Shown here piece by piece: positions 15,950-24,485 of a stretch of 64,000 bases of DNA (position 1 is the stretch's first letter; the number at the start of each line of letters is the position of its first letter). The notes below the pieces were generated by a model. The model had not been told where the DNA came from. It did no database searches and saw only the letters and a list, made by a program, of their open reading frames with translations. Source of the stretch: Cryptosporangium sp044454545 (lineage in GTDB: Bacteria; Actinomycetota; Actinomycetes; Mycobacteriales; Cryptosporangiaceae). The stretch is from contig NZ_JBITDV010000003.1 in NCBI RefSeq assembly GCF_044454545.1, forward strand, positions 248,001-312,000, in the 5' to 3' direction. A program made the translations under genes and the position numbers.

Positions 15950-17110
15950 CTAACCGCCCGGCGTGCGATCGAACGCCTCTCCCAAGGACCACAGGTATTC
16001 GAAATCGGCGACCCTCTTCCGGATCTGCCCTATGTCCAGCACGAGCTTGGTATTCAAGATCGCGGGCGCTTCCGCCCCGGCGCCGGCGGAAACAACTGTT
16101 TCGCGGCTGACGCTGCCATCAAACACGGTGAATTCCCGGAAGTCGGTGTAAAAGCGTTTTATTCGGTTGAAGTCGAGGATTCGGACCTGGACGCCGGCCC
16201 GAGTCTGAGCCGCAGCGATGTCGACCAGACTCCTGCTGTTGATCAAGTCCGCCTCGTCGACCACGAAGACGCGACGGATCGTCACACCGCGCGTACTGAT
16301 GGCTTCCTGCTGCGCAGTCAGATAGCGACGACCGAGCGGACTTTTCCAGAAACCGCGATCGGAGCTTTCGTCTCCGGCGTCGATGGTCGCGAAGGTGGTT
16401 GCGTCGATGCTCGACCGCGCGACGTCGGTCAGGCCTATCAGCCAATCCTGATCCTCTCCCTCATACGTGGTTTCCCCGGCTGCCAATGACTTCAAAAACG
16501 ACGAGGTACGGCTGATTTCGTTCTGCGCGAATTCGTACACGATATCGGAGTCGCCCGGCTTGATGAGGATCGCATGCTGCACCATCTGGGTGACCGGATC
16601 CGTCCGCGCTGCCGTCTGCTCCAGCAAGCCGAACAGGCGTGCCGAATCGTTGATTTGGGCGAACGCACCCGCAACCAAACTCCGCATACCATCCTCGTGA
16701 CTGATTTGCTGAACCGTCAGTGCGCGTAATTCAGTAGTCAGACCGGCCACCATCTGCGACAGAAGGGCGAAGCCGGCTACCACGACCGCGATCGCGAGTG
16801 AAACCAGCGGAGATGCGCCGACACCGAAGCCGGAAACAGCTCCGAGACCGAAGACGACAGTTCCAGCCAGTACCGCGATGGACATCTGACGCATCCCGCC
16901 TGCGGATCGCGACCGAAACGGAACGTCCGGGACCCTGCGCGCCAGCCGATCCGCATTCAGCCGAGCTCGGGGCTCGTTGATTTCCCGCACGGCAGCGGCG
17001 ACGTATCCGTCCACCCAGGCGAGGTCTTTGTCAGTAAAGGTCTCGGCCACGAGTCGCTTGCCCAGCGCTTCGAAGCTGCCCGCAGCACGCGTCGATCGCT
17101 CAGTTGCCAT
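15950..17110 (-). CDS. Two-pass membrane protein with a PLD-like C-terminal domain, unknown function
   Basis: The 386-residue protein has a charged N-terminus, two hydrophobic segments (about residues 76-96 and 102-124), a helical linker, and a cytosolic C-terminal domain. That domain (residues about 230-380) includes YLTAQQEAISTRGVTIRRVF, IAAAQTRAGVQVRILD and FTVFDGSVS. It alternates strands and helices in a way reminiscent of phospholipase-D-like or DUF6879-like ligand domains, but the HKD catalytic motif is absent, so a catalytic role is unlikely. The ATG at 17110 has an excellent AAGGAGGG ribosome binding site. It is the last gene of a three-gene overlapping operon. I do not know its function. 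Confidence 0.6.
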   Translation of the reverse strand: MATERSTRAAGSFEALGKRLVAETFTDKDLAWVDGYVAAAVREINEPRARLNADRLARRVPDVPFRSRSAGGMRQMSIAVLAGTVVFGLGAVSGFGVGASPLVSLAIAVVVAGFALLSQMVAGLTTELRALTVQQISHEDGMRSLVAGAFAQINDSARLFGLLEQTAARTDPVTQMVQHAILIKPGDSDIVYEFAQNEISRTSSFLKSLAAGETTYEGEDQDWLIGLTDVARSSIDATTFATIDAGDESSDRGFWKSPLGRRYLTAQQEAISTRGVTIRRVFVVDEADLINSRSLVDIAAAQTRAGVQVRILDFNRIKRFYTDFREFTVFDGSVSRETVVSAGAGAEAPAILNTKLVLDIGQIRKRVADFEYLWSLGEAFDRTPGG

Positions 17111-17441
17111 TTGTGACCCTCCTTACCGATCGATCCGACTTCGCTCGGCAAATTGGACACCACGGCCAGACCGGCTTGTCGTCAGCCGGCGTGGCGACCA
17201 GGAAAATCACGGCGGCCTCAACGGCCTGTTTCATCGCCCGGCGACCGGACGCTCTTCTGCTTACCGCGTCGGTGTCCAGCACGTGCATGACTAGTCGTTC
17301 CCAGTCCTTTTGGGCCGACGTCCACTGGTCTGGATGAATACGCACGAAGTCATCGACGAAGTACCACGGGATCTCATAGCCGCAGTCCTCTTTCCGGAGG
17401 TCGCGCAGGCGCGGAATGATCGCCGGGCGGCGCCTAAACAT
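17100..17441 (-). CDS. Small hypothetical protein in the DUF6313-like operon
   Basis: The ATG at 17441 gives 113 residues, beginning MFRRRPAII. It is a basic soluble protein with a conserved-looking centre (CGYEIPWYFVDDFVRIHPDQW) and a C-terminal WPWCPICRAKSD, where CPIC could be half of a metal site. A weakly hydrophobic stretch (AVEAAVIFLVA) is too short to call a membrane segment. Its start overlaps the upstream gene by 8 nt and its end overlaps the downstream gene by 11 nt, so all three are made together. I recognise no family. Confidence 0.55.
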   Translation of the reverse strand: MFRRRPAIIPRLRDLRKEDCGYEIPWYFVDDFVRIHPDQWTSAQKDWERLVMHVLDTDAVSRRASGRRAMKQAVEAAVIFLVATPADDKPVWPWCPICRAKSDRSVRRVTNGN

Positions 17442-17826
17442 CCTGGCCGCCGAACTTCTGAGCAATGGAGTCCTGGCGCCGATTCGTGATCGCAACGCTG
17501 AGCACGTACCCGGCCACAGCTCCGGCCACGGCCGGCATGGCCAGCCAGCCGGCTAACGACAGGGGCCAGGCAGCCCAGGCTACCGACGTATCACCCGGGG
17601 AGCGAATGCCCAACGTGACGTCGTACGTGGACTGCCAACCGATCAGCAAGCCATTTGCCACATAAACTATTGCGAACAGAGCGAAGATGATGGAGCCGCG
17701 GACTACCAGCCAATGCACGAGCCCGGACATCGCCTCGCGGCTTCGGAGCGCCCGCCTGGCAAGATCCCATACCGACTCTCGCGGAGGTGGCTCAACCGGC
17801 GACGGCTCTGGAGGATCCGGCTCCAT
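17434..17826 (-). CDS. DUF6313-like two-pass membrane protein
   Basis: The 130-residue protein (ATG at 17826) has a proline-rich acidic N-terminus, one hydrophobic segment about residues 42-62 (SIIFALFAIVYVANGLLIG), the motif WQSTYDVTLGIRSPGDTS, and a second hydrophobic segment (PLSLAGWLAMPAVAGAVAGYVLS). The motif between the segments, with 'YDV-I/L-GI-SP-D', is what I remember of the streptomycete DUF6313 family, so I use that name with moderate confidence. It is the first gene of a compact operon whose other members are a small soluble protein and another membrane protein, suggesting one membrane complex of unknown role. Confidence 0.55.
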   Translation of the reverse strand: MEPDPPEPSPVEPPPRESVWDLARRALRSREAMSGLVHWLVVRGSIIFALFAIVYVANGLLIGWQSTYDVTLGIRSPGDTSVAWAAWPLSLAGWLAMPAVAGAVAGYVLSVAITNRRQDSIAQKFGGQDV

Positions 17827-17880
17827 GGGAGCACCGTAGCGGCCCTCTCCGTAGCGGGGCACCCTCCACATGGGGGCTTG

Positions 17881-19218
17881 CTAATGAGGCACTACGCGGT
17901 AGATGGCGCCGGCCTTGTCGTCGCTGACGTAGAGAGCCTTGTCGGGGCCCTGTACCGCCATCACCGGGCGGCCCCAGCGGCTGCCGTCCGGATTCTGGAA
18001 GCCGGTGAGCAGCGTCTGCTGAGGGCCGAGCGTGTTGCCGCGCCACGCGAAGAAGGCGACCTCGGGCGGGCGCGGCGGGTGCCGGTTCCACGAGCCGTGG
18101 ATCCCCACCAGGGCTCCCGGCCCGTACCCACCGGCCAGGGCGGGTGCGAAGCTCAGCCCGAGCGGCGCCGAGTGCGCGCCCATCCCCTGCTCGACCGGCG
18201 GCAGCTTCGCGCAGTCGAGCTTCGACCCGTCGGCGTTCGTCTGGACGTCACGCACGAGCGGGCGGCGGGTGTAGCTCAGCGGCGAGTCTTTCTCGCCGGG
18301 CTTCAGGTCCGGATCCGGGTTGCAGTACGGCCAGCCCAGATCGCGCCCCTGAACCAGCCGGGCCAGCGGCTCGAGCGGGTGGTCGTTCACGTACGACTGC
18401 AGCACCTCGCCCCGGTCGGAGCCCCGGTGCGGATACTCGATGTTGTCGCGGTTGTTCACCGCGGTCCACACCGCGCCGTCGGGGGCGATCGCCAGGCCGG
18501 TCCCGTTGCGGACGCCCCGCGCGAACACCTCGGGCTTGCCACCGCCCGGGGGCACCCGCAGGATCGTGGCCCGCTCCGGGTCGGCGTCCCGGTCTCCGGC
18601 CGAGATGTTGCCGGTCGACCCGATCGAGACGTAGAGCGCGCCGTCGGGCCCGATCGCGACGCTCTTCAGCGCATGGGCGTAGTGCCCGCCGAGTTCCGGG
18701 CTCTTCGCGTCGGGCAGGTCGTCGACGACCACGCGCTTTCCCGAGACCCTTCCGGCCCGATAGGTGAACGCGTCGACCTGATCGCTCTCGGCGACGTACA
18801 GGGTGTTGCCCGCGAACGCCAGGCCGTGCGGCTGGTTCAACCCGCGGACGAGCGTCCGCTGGGTCGGCGTGCCGCCCGGCACCAGCTCGACGACGTCGCC
18901 CGGGCCGGGCCGGGACACGAGCAGCCGGCCGTCGGGGGTCCAGGCCAGTAGCCGCGCACCGGTCACCCGGGCCCAGATCGTCACCGTCCAGCCGGGCGGG
19001 GCCTTCAGCCGCCGGGTCTCGTCGAACGGCTCGTCACCGGTGCCACGGAGCGGACGCACGACGGTGGTGGTCAGCGCGGGCACGTCGGCGTCGGCGACCG
19101 ACGCGGGTGGGGGCACGGTCTCCTTCGGACGGGTGTCGTCGGCCCGCCCGCCGGTCGAGCACGCCGCCAACGCGCACACCAGACCACCGGCCACTACCGC
19201 CCGCGCGACGCTCTTCAT
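17881..19218 (-). CDS. PQQ-type sorbosone/glucose dehydrogenase-like lipoprotein
   Basis: The 445-residue protein has a lipoprotein signal peptide ending LAACS, so it should be tethered outside the membrane. The rest is a beta-propeller with repeated DG-type blades (LAWTPDGRLLVSRPG, SVAIGPDGALYVSIGSTGN, LAIAPDGAVWTAVNNRDN) and the late GIHGSWNRHPP and AVQGPDKALYVSDDKAGAIYRV segments typical of L-sorbosone and aldose-sugar dehydrogenases. Such enzymes oxidise sugars with pyrroloquinoline quinone; whether this host makes PQQ is unknown. A LysR regulator ends 10 nt upstream on the same strand, so it may control this gene. Confidence 0.85.
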   Translation of the reverse strand: MKSVARAVVAGGLVCALAACSTGGRADDTRPKETVPPPASVADADVPALTTTVVRPLRGTGDEPFDETRRLKAPPGWTVTIWARVTGARLLAWTPDGRLLVSRPGPGDVVELVPGGTPTQRTLVRGLNQPHGLAFAGNTLYVAESDQVDAFTYRAGRVSGKRVVVDDLPDAKSPELGGHYAHALKSVAIGPDGALYVSIGSTGNISAGDRDADPERATILRVPPGGGKPEVFARGVRNGTGLAIAPDGAVWTAVNNRDNIEYPHRGSDRGEVLQSYVNDHPLEPLARLVQGRDLGWPYCNPDPDLKPGEKDSPLSYTRRPLVRDVQTNADGSKLDCAKLPPVEQGMGAHSAPLGLSFAPALAGGYGPGALVGIHGSWNRHPPRPPEVAFFAWRGNTLGPQQTLLTGFQNPDGSRWGRPVMAVQGPDKALYVSDDKAGAIYRVVPH

Positions 19219-19228
19219 CTGTCCATTC

Positions 19229-20164
19229 CTACCCGGTCGGGTCGACCCAGCTCGGTATCCACACGTCCGTGCTCCCCGGCCCGGTTCGCCGGTCGTCGAA
19301 GAAGCCGATCAGTGCGGCCAGCCCCGGGTGCGGATTGTCGTCCCGCCAGATCAGCGACGTCGGGTAAACCGGCGTCGGGTGCCGGATCGGGATGCGCCGC
19401 AGGTCGTAGCGGTCCGGCCACAGGTACCGCGACCCCTCGCCGACCAGCGTCGCCAGCTCGGCCGAGCCCGCGATCTCCTCCAGCTGGGCCTCGTACCCGA
19501 ACACCGGCCCACCGACGTCGATCGTCAGGCCGAACGCCTCGGCCAGCTCGTCGTAGTAGTCGGCCCACTCCGTGCCCGGCTCCAGGCCCGGCATCCACAG
19601 ACGGTGCCCGGTCAGGTCGGCCGGCGTGACGACGGCGCGCGACGCCAGCGGATGGTCCGGCCCGACCAGCAGGTGATGCGGGTCGTCGATCACCCGCACG
19701 GCTCTCACCGGTGGCGGCACCGGTCCGCGCACCGCGTGGAACGTCGCATCGACGGTTCCGGCGGCGACTTCGGCGATCGCGGTGTCGACGTCGGCGTTCA
19801 GCATCGTCACGACGTCCAGATCGAGGTCCGGGTGCAGACGGTAGAAATCCTGCAGCACCACCGCGGGCGCGATGCGCCGGCTGTGGACGTCGACCCGGAA
19901 CGCGCGCCGGCCGGGACGCACCGACGCGTCGGCGCGGTCGGCGACGCGGAGCAGCTCGCGGGCGTGCGGCAGGAAGGCCTGGCCGTCGATCGTCAGGACG
20001 ACGCCGCGGGGCGTGCGGGCGAAGAGCCGGACACCGAGGTCGCGTTCCAGCGCGGCGACGCGTTTGGAGACCGCCTGCTGGGTGATCGTGAGCGCGGCGG
20101 CCGCGTCCTGGAACTGACCGGTCTCGGCCGCGGTGACGAACGTGCGCACGGCGTGAAGGTCCAC
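19229..20164 (-). CDS. LysR-family transcriptional regulator
   Basis: The 311-residue protein has the LysR winged helix-turn-helix at residues 1-60 (MDLHAVRTFVTAAETGQFQDAAAALTITQQAVSKRVAALE written in parts; recognition helix around QQAVSKRVA). A periplasmic-binding-type effector domain follows from about residue 90 (RIAPAVVLQDFYRLHPDLDL, and later YPTSLIWRDDN). The GTG start at 20164 directly follows a 15-bp palindrome. It is divergent from an MFS exporter and lies just upstream of the sorbosone dehydrogenase-like gene. Both are plausible targets; the divergent transporter is the usual LysR arrangement. Confidence 0.9.
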   Translation of the reverse strand: MDLHAVRTFVTAAETGQFQDAAAALTITQQAVSKRVAALERDLGVRLFARTPRGVVLTIDGQAFLPHARELLRVADRADASVRPGRRAFRVDVHSRRIAPAVVLQDFYRLHPDLDLDVVTMLNADVDTAIAEVAAGTVDATFHAVRGPVPPPVRAVRVIDDPHHLLVGPDHPLASRAVVTPADLTGHRLWMPGLEPGTEWADYYDELAEAFGLTIDVGGPVFGYEAQLEEIAGSAELATLVGEGSRYLWPDRYDLRRIPIRHPTPVYPTSLIWRDDNPHPGLAALIGFFDDRRTGPGSTDVWIPSWVDPTG

Positions 20165-20176
20165 GGACCTAGCAAT

Positions 20177-20191
20177 ACAACCGGCGGTTGT
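20177..20191. promoter_or_regulatory. Perfect 15-bp palindrome, likely LysR operator
   Basis: ACAACCGGCGGTTGT (arms ACAACCG and CGGTTGT around one G) lies in the 84-nt gap between the LysR gene and the divergent MFS gene. A partial half-site CCGTTGT follows near 20207-20213. LysR proteins bind such interrupted dyads in divergent promoters, so this is the probable recognition site. Confidence 0.6.
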
Positions 20192-20248
20192 GACGCGCCA
20201 GGCCCACCGTTGTTTGCTCGCGCACCAGCCTGCCGATGAAATCGCCCG

Positions 20249-21439
20249 GTGTCACTGGGACGGCAGTTCAACTGGCTCTGGGCGGCGTTCGCGGTCAGTG
20301 CGTACGGATCCGGCCTCGGCTTCGGCGCGTTTCCCCTGATCGCCGTGCTCGTGTTGCACGAGGGGCCGGCCGCGGTGTCGGCGTTGTCGGCGGTGGCGCC
20401 CGCCGTGGGGGCGCTGATCGCGGTTCCGCTGGGCCCGTGGGTGGAGTTCCGGCGCAAGCGTCCGGTGATGATCGGTACCGACCTGGTCCGGTTCGCGGTG
20501 CTGCTCTCGATTCCGATCGCCTACGCACTGGGCGTGCTCAGTTACGTCCACCTGGTGGGCGTCGCCCTCGTGATGGCCGCGGGGAAGATCGCGTTCAACG
20601 CGGCGGCAGGCGCGTACCTGAAGGCGGTCGTCCGGCCGGACGGCCTGCTGGCGGCCAACGCGCGGTTCGAGTCGACGACGTGGAGTTCGCTCGCGGTGGG
20701 GCCGCCGCTCGGCGGGGCCGCGATCGGGGTGCTCGGGCCGGTCACCACCGTGGTGGCGGACGCGGTCAGCTACGGACTGTCGGCGCTGTGCCTGGGCGGG
20801 GCCAGCGGCCCGGAGGAGCGGCCGGAGCGGACCGGCCGACGCACGCACGACGTGCGGGCCGGCTGGCGGTTCCTCCTCGAGCACCCCGCGCTACGCGCCT
20901 TGTTCCTGAACAACCTGCTGGTCAACGGGCTGATCATGGCGACCGAGCCGCTGCTGGCGGTGTTGCTGCTCGGCGAGCTCGGGTTTCCGCCCTGGCAGTA
21001 CGGGCTGGCGTTCGCCGCGCCGTGCGTGGGCGGGCTGATCGGATCGCGGCTGGCCCGGCCGGTGGTGGCCCGGTTCGGGCGGCGGTGGGTGCTGCGCGTG
21101 GTCGGGACGCTGCGGGTGGTGCCGCTGGTCGGACTCGCGTTCGTGCGTCCGGGCGTGACCGGCCTGGTCACGGTGATCGTGGTCGAACTGGCGATCATCG
21201 TCGGCATGAGCCTGTACCAGCCGGTGCTGGCGACCTACCGGCTGGAGCAGACGCCCACGGATCGGCTGGCCCGCGTGCTGACGGCCTGGTCGATCAGCAG
21301 CAGCGCCTCGATCGCGGCGCTCAGCGCACTCGGCGGGGTGCTGGCCGCGATCACCGGCCCGCGGATCGCGATCGCGGTGGCCGGTGTGCTGGTCCTGGGG
21401 ACGCCGGTGCTGCTGCGCCGCGGTCGGCGAATCCGCTGA
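20249..21439 (+). CDS. MFS transporter, EntS-like
   Basis: The 396-residue protein has about 12 hydrophobic segments and the organisation of MFS_3/EntS-like exporters. The first loop after helix 2 carries PLGPWVEFRRKRPVMIGTDLVRF, a variant of the MFS A motif. The second half begins after a basic central loop (EERPERTGRRTHDVRAGWRFLLEHPALRALF). Substrates of such exporters include siderophores and drugs; the substrate cannot be read here. The GTG at 20249 was taken as start. It is divergent from the LysR gene and shares a control region with it. Confidence 0.85.
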   Translation: MSLGRQFNWLWAAFAVSAYGSGLGFGAFPLIAVLVLHEGPAAVSALSAVAPAVGALIAVPLGPWVEFRRKRPVMIGTDLVRFAVLLSIPIAYALGVLSYVHLVGVALVMAAGKIAFNAAAGAYLKAVVRPDGLLAANARFESTTWSSLAVGPPLGGAAIGVLGPVTTVVADAVSYGLSALCLGGASGPEERPERTGRRTHDVRAGWRFLLEHPALRALFLNNLLVNGLIMATEPLLAVLLLGELGFPPWQYGLAFAAPCVGGLIGSRLARPVVARFGRRWVLRVVGTLRVVPLVGLAFVRPGVTGLVTVIVVELAIIVGMSLYQPVLATYRLEQTPTDRLARVLTAWSISSSASIAALSALGGVLAAITGPRIAIAVAGVLVLGTPVLLRRGRRIR

Positions 21440-21453
21440 GCTAGCGTCGTCCC

Positions 21454-21870
21454 ATGGCTTCCTTCAATGACACGGTGATCGACGACTTCCGCGCGAAGGA
21501 CGGTGTGCTCGGTGGGCACTTCGAGGGCAAGACCGTTCTGCTGTTGCACGTACCGGGCCGCAAGTCCGGCAAGGATTTCGTGAACCCGCTGGTCGCGGCG
21601 CCGTACGAGGGTTCGTATCTCGTGTGCGGCAGCGGCGGCGGGGCGCCGGAGACGCCGCAGTGGGTCGCCAACGTCGAGGCCGTCGACGGCCCGCTCACGG
21701 TCGAAATCGGCTCGGACACCGTGCAGGCCGACCACCGGGTCGTGCGTGCGGAGCGCGACGCCGACTGGGAGACGCTCTACGGCGTCTGGCGCGCGTACTG
21801 GCCGGACGCGGCCGGCTACGAAACGAAGACCGACCGCAAGTTCCCGGTCGTCGTCGTCACCCCGCGCTGA
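21454..21870 (+). CDS. Nitroreductase/deazaflavin (F420)-dependent oxidoreductase family protein
   Basis: The 138-residue protein has the split-barrel DDN-family pattern: LLLHVPGRKSGKDFVNPL, then YLVCGSGGGAPETPQWVANVEA, and a final VVVVTPR strand. The 'GRKSG' and 'SxGGAPxxPxWxxN' motifs are the phosphate- and deazaflavin-contacting segments of F420H2-dependent quinone and nitro-compound reductases of actinobacteria. It starts 15 nt after the MFS gene and is probably co-transcribed. A housekeeping quinone reductase role is the default guess. Confidence 0.85.
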   Translation: MASFNDTVIDDFRAKDGVLGGHFEGKTVLLLHVPGRKSGKDFVNPLVAAPYEGSYLVCGSGGGAPETPQWVANVEAVDGPLTVEIGSDTVQADHRVVRAERDADWETLYGVWRAYWPDAAGYETKTDRKFPVVVVTPR

Positions 21871-21946
21871 GGTCCACCGGCCGGGCCGGATCCCTCGCCG
21901 GCCCGGTCGCCGGGCGACCCCGGACGCCGGGTGTTATCCCTTAGGT

Positions 21947-22549
21947 ATGCGATGGTTGCGATTCGATGGGTGGATTGCCGGACTCGGCCTGGGCTCCGGC
22001 GCCCGGCTGGTGCTGGGCCACTGGCCCGGCTCGCCGTTCGGACCGGTGTCCGACGTCATGGCCGAGGACGCGACCGGACGCCGGACGCTCTTCGCGGCGA
22101 CGCCACAACTGGCCGAGTTCGTCGCGGCGACCTACCGCTTCGACGCCGTCCAGGTGGTCCCGGTGGACGTCACCCGCACCGGGCCACGCTGGAGCGTCGA
22201 CGCCGGGCCGCTGCGGTTCGGTTTCACGGCCGGGCGCCGCAGCCCGCTCGGGTGGATGCTGCGGGCGGTGCCTGCGGGCCTGTCCCGCTCCCCCGTCTGG
22301 GTCCGGCTGATCGATCTGCCCGCCCGGCTGGTGCTGCCCGGCGTCCGGACGCACGGGAGCGCGGGCAACGGGCGCTACGAGTGGTACGGCGCGCGCGATC
22401 TCGCTCCGATCGTCGCCGCGGACGGCACGCTCGACGGCACTGACCTCGGTGGACTGACGCCGATCGACCCGCCGGTCCGGTTCGGATTCGGCTCGACGCC
22501 CCGGGCCCCGTCGCTCGTGCGGATCACCACCACGGTCGCCGTCCCTTGA
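21947..22549 (+). CDS. Conserved hypothetical actinobacterial protein
   Basis: The ATG at 21947 gives 200 residues beginning MRWLRFDGWIAGLGLGSG. The protein is soluble and beta-rich and ends RITTTVAVP. Segments such as RLVLGHWPGSPFGPVSDVMAEDATGRRTL and YRFDAVQVVPVDVTRTG resemble uncharacterised small actinobacterial proteins, with no catalytic motif that I can assign. It lies alone between the F420-type reductase (76 nt upstream) and the RyR-domain gene (64 nt downstream), all on the same strand. Confidence 0.6.
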   Translation: MRWLRFDGWIAGLGLGSGARLVLGHWPGSPFGPVSDVMAEDATGRRTLFAATPQLAEFVAATYRFDAVQVVPVDVTRTGPRWSVDAGPLRFGFTAGRRSPLGWMLRAVPAGLSRSPVWVRLIDLPARLVLPGVRTHGSAGNGRYEWYGARDLAPIVAADGTLDGTDLGGLTPIDPPVRFGFGSTPRAPSLVRITTTVAVP

Positions 22550-22613
22550 AGACCTCTGCCACACTGAACCTCCGCCGGAGGGGGCCCGGCGCCCGTCCAG
22601 CCGGGGGTGACCA

Positions 22614-24410
22614 GTGGCGTCCGAAGAGGGTTCGTCGCAGTCCGTTCGGCTCACCGCGGCGGCGCTCGTCGTCGTGCTGCTGGCCGCGGCGCTCGCGCTG
22701 GTGCTCGGCTGGTTCGGGCTGAGCGAGCAGGTGCACGCGCTGAACACACTGCCGACGGTCGAGTTCGGCACCCGGCCGTGGGACATCGTCTACTACGACT
22801 TCCAGCTCTTCGTGCTGGACTCGGATCCGGTCGGGGTCAGCAGCACGCTGCCGTGGACGCTGCAGATCGCCCGGTTCCTCGCCCCCGCGACGACGGTGTA
22901 CGCGGTCTTCCTGACGTTCAAGGCCGTGCTGGCCCGGCAGATCGAGCAGGTCAGCGCCCGCCTGACGCCGCGCCGCACGGTGATCATCGGGGACGGCCCG
23001 GCGGTCACCGAGCTGGTACGGCAGGTACTCGAAGACAAGGGCCGGGTCGTGCTCGTGCTGAGCGAGGCACCGACCGCACCGCTGCCGAACCGGCGGGTGT
23101 ACCGGGTGACCGGCGATCCCCGCGACATTCCGGTCCTGCGCCGGGCCGGGACCTCGTCGGCGCGTGAGGTGTTCGCGGTCGCGCGTGACAGCGCGATCAA
23201 CGCCGAGGTCGCGGTGAGCGTGCTGACGCTGATGAACTCCGCACGGCGTTCCGGCAACGCGCTGCGCTGCCACGTGGACATCGACGACTCGGTCCTCCTG
23301 TCCGCGCTGATCGATCACAAGAAGCACCTGAACATCGCCGAGCGGGTCGAGCTCTGGCTGTTCAACCGGCACGACCTGGCCGCGCGCCGCATCGTGGCCA
23401 GCGCTCCGCCTCCCGACGTCCCGCACCCCGACGTCGTCGTAGTGGGGCAGACCCCGCTCGCCGAGGCGCTGCTCATCGAGCTCGCGCGCTGGCGTACCGT
23501 GGCGCGCCTGAAGCACGCCGACGGGAGCCGGGCCACGCCGGTGGACGTCCAGCTCCTCCTGCCCGACCCGGATGCGCACAAGCCCGAGCCCAGCTGCGAC
23601 CCGTCGTCGATCCGGCTGACCGCCGGGCCGCTGGAACGCGGCGTCGACGTCACGGCGCTCTCGGGCGCGACGGCGCCGCACGTCTACGTCTGCCTCGACC
23701 GCGACGCGGACGGGCTGAAGGCCGGGCACCGCCTGCTGCACGCGTCGCGGGCCGCAGACCGGCCGGAGCCGGACGTGGTGGTCGCGGTCGCCCGCTGGGC
23801 CGGGTCCACCGGACCGGGCCGGATCCGGAACGACGGGCCCGCGTCCGTGCTGAGCTTCAGCGGGCTGACGACGATCAACGTCATCAAGGGGGTTTACGAC
23901 ATCCGAGAGCTCCGGGACGAGATGACCGAACGGCTGGCCCGCGCGATCCACGCCGAGTACCTCGACCTCGCCAGACAGCGCGGAGACACGCTCGAGACGA
24001 ACAAGTCCCTGCGTCCCTGGGCCGAGCTGCCCGAACATCTGCAAGACAGCAACCGGGCCCAGGCCCAGGACATCGAGGTCAAACTGGGCCTGATCGACTG
24101 CGAGATGACCCCGATCACCGGTGACGCCGAGCCGTTCGCGTTCACCGACGCGGAGATCAAGCGCCTGGCCCAGCACGAGCACAAGCGGTGGATGGACCGG
24201 CTGCTCGGGATGGGCTGGAAGTGGGGGCCGCGCCGTGACGCCGCGGCCAAGCTGCACCCCGACCTCGTCGACTGGACGAGCCTCTCGGAAGACAGCCGGG
24301 ACGCCGACCGCAACGCGGTGCGCACGATTCCCTGGTTGCTGGCCTCGATCGGCTACCGGGTCCTCCGCGTCACGCCGATCCGCGAGCACAGCGCGGTGGC
24401 GGCGGAATGA
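22614..24410 (+). CDS. Two-pass membrane protein with RCK/TrkA-N-like and RyR domains
   Basis: The 598-residue protein has two hydrophobic segments (about residues 12-36 and 85-107). Between them there is no K+-channel selectivity filter of the TVGYG type. A Rossmann-like RCK/TrkA-N region follows (RRTVIIGDGPAVTELVRQVL, GDPRDIPVLRRAG), with a second related half (VVVVGQTPLAEALLIELA). The C-terminal ~80 residues (FTDAEIKRLAQHEHKRWMDR, then GWKWG, and DWTSLSEDSRDADRNAV) match the bacterial RyR domain. An upstream LPEHLQDSNRAQAQDIEVKL also occurs with such RyR domains. It probably senses a nucleotide or dinucleotide at the membrane. Bacterial RyR domains are common in signalling and conflict genes. 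The start is a GTG at 22614. Confidence 0.75.
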   Translation: MASEEGSSQSVRLTAAALVVVLLAAALALVLGWFGLSEQVHALNTLPTVEFGTRPWDIVYYDFQLFVLDSDPVGVSSTLPWTLQIARFLAPATTVYAVFLTFKAVLARQIEQVSARLTPRRTVIIGDGPAVTELVRQVLEDKGRVVLVLSEAPTAPLPNRRVYRVTGDPRDIPVLRRAGTSSAREVFAVARDSAINAEVAVSVLTLMNSARRSGNALRCHVDIDDSVLLSALIDHKKHLNIAERVELWLFNRHDLAARRIVASAPPPDVPHPDVVVVGQTPLAEALLIELARWRTVARLKHADGSRATPVDVQLLLPDPDAHKPEPSCDPSSIRLTAGPLERGVDVTALSGATAPHVYVCLDRDADGLKAGHRLLHASRAADRPEPDVVVAVARWAGSTGPGRIRNDGPASVLSFSGLTTINVIKGVYDIRELRDEMTERLARAIHAEYLDLARQRGDTLETNKSLRPWAELPEHLQDSNRAQAQDIEVKLGLIDCEMTPITGDAEPFAFTDAEIKRLAQHEHKRWMDRLLGMGWKWGPRRDAAAKLHPDLVDWTSLSEDSRDADRNAVRTIPWLLASIGYRVLRVTPIREHSAVAAE

Positions 24411-24414
24411 CGTC

Positions 24415-24450
24415 CGCCTCGGGCCCGGTGCGAGACACGGACCCGAGGCG
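24415..24450. terminator. Bidirectional terminator hairpin between convergent genes
   Basis: CGCCTCGGG (24415-24423) pairs perfectly with CCCGAGGCG (24442-24450). A second C/G hairpin (CCCCC...GGGGG) follows at about 24457-24476. Both lie in the 75-nt gap between the RyR gene and the convergent secreted-protein gene, fitting a shared terminator. Confidence 0.65.
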
Positions 24451-24485
24451 AACTGGTTCCCCCCTGGCGGAGGGGGATCTCGGTC

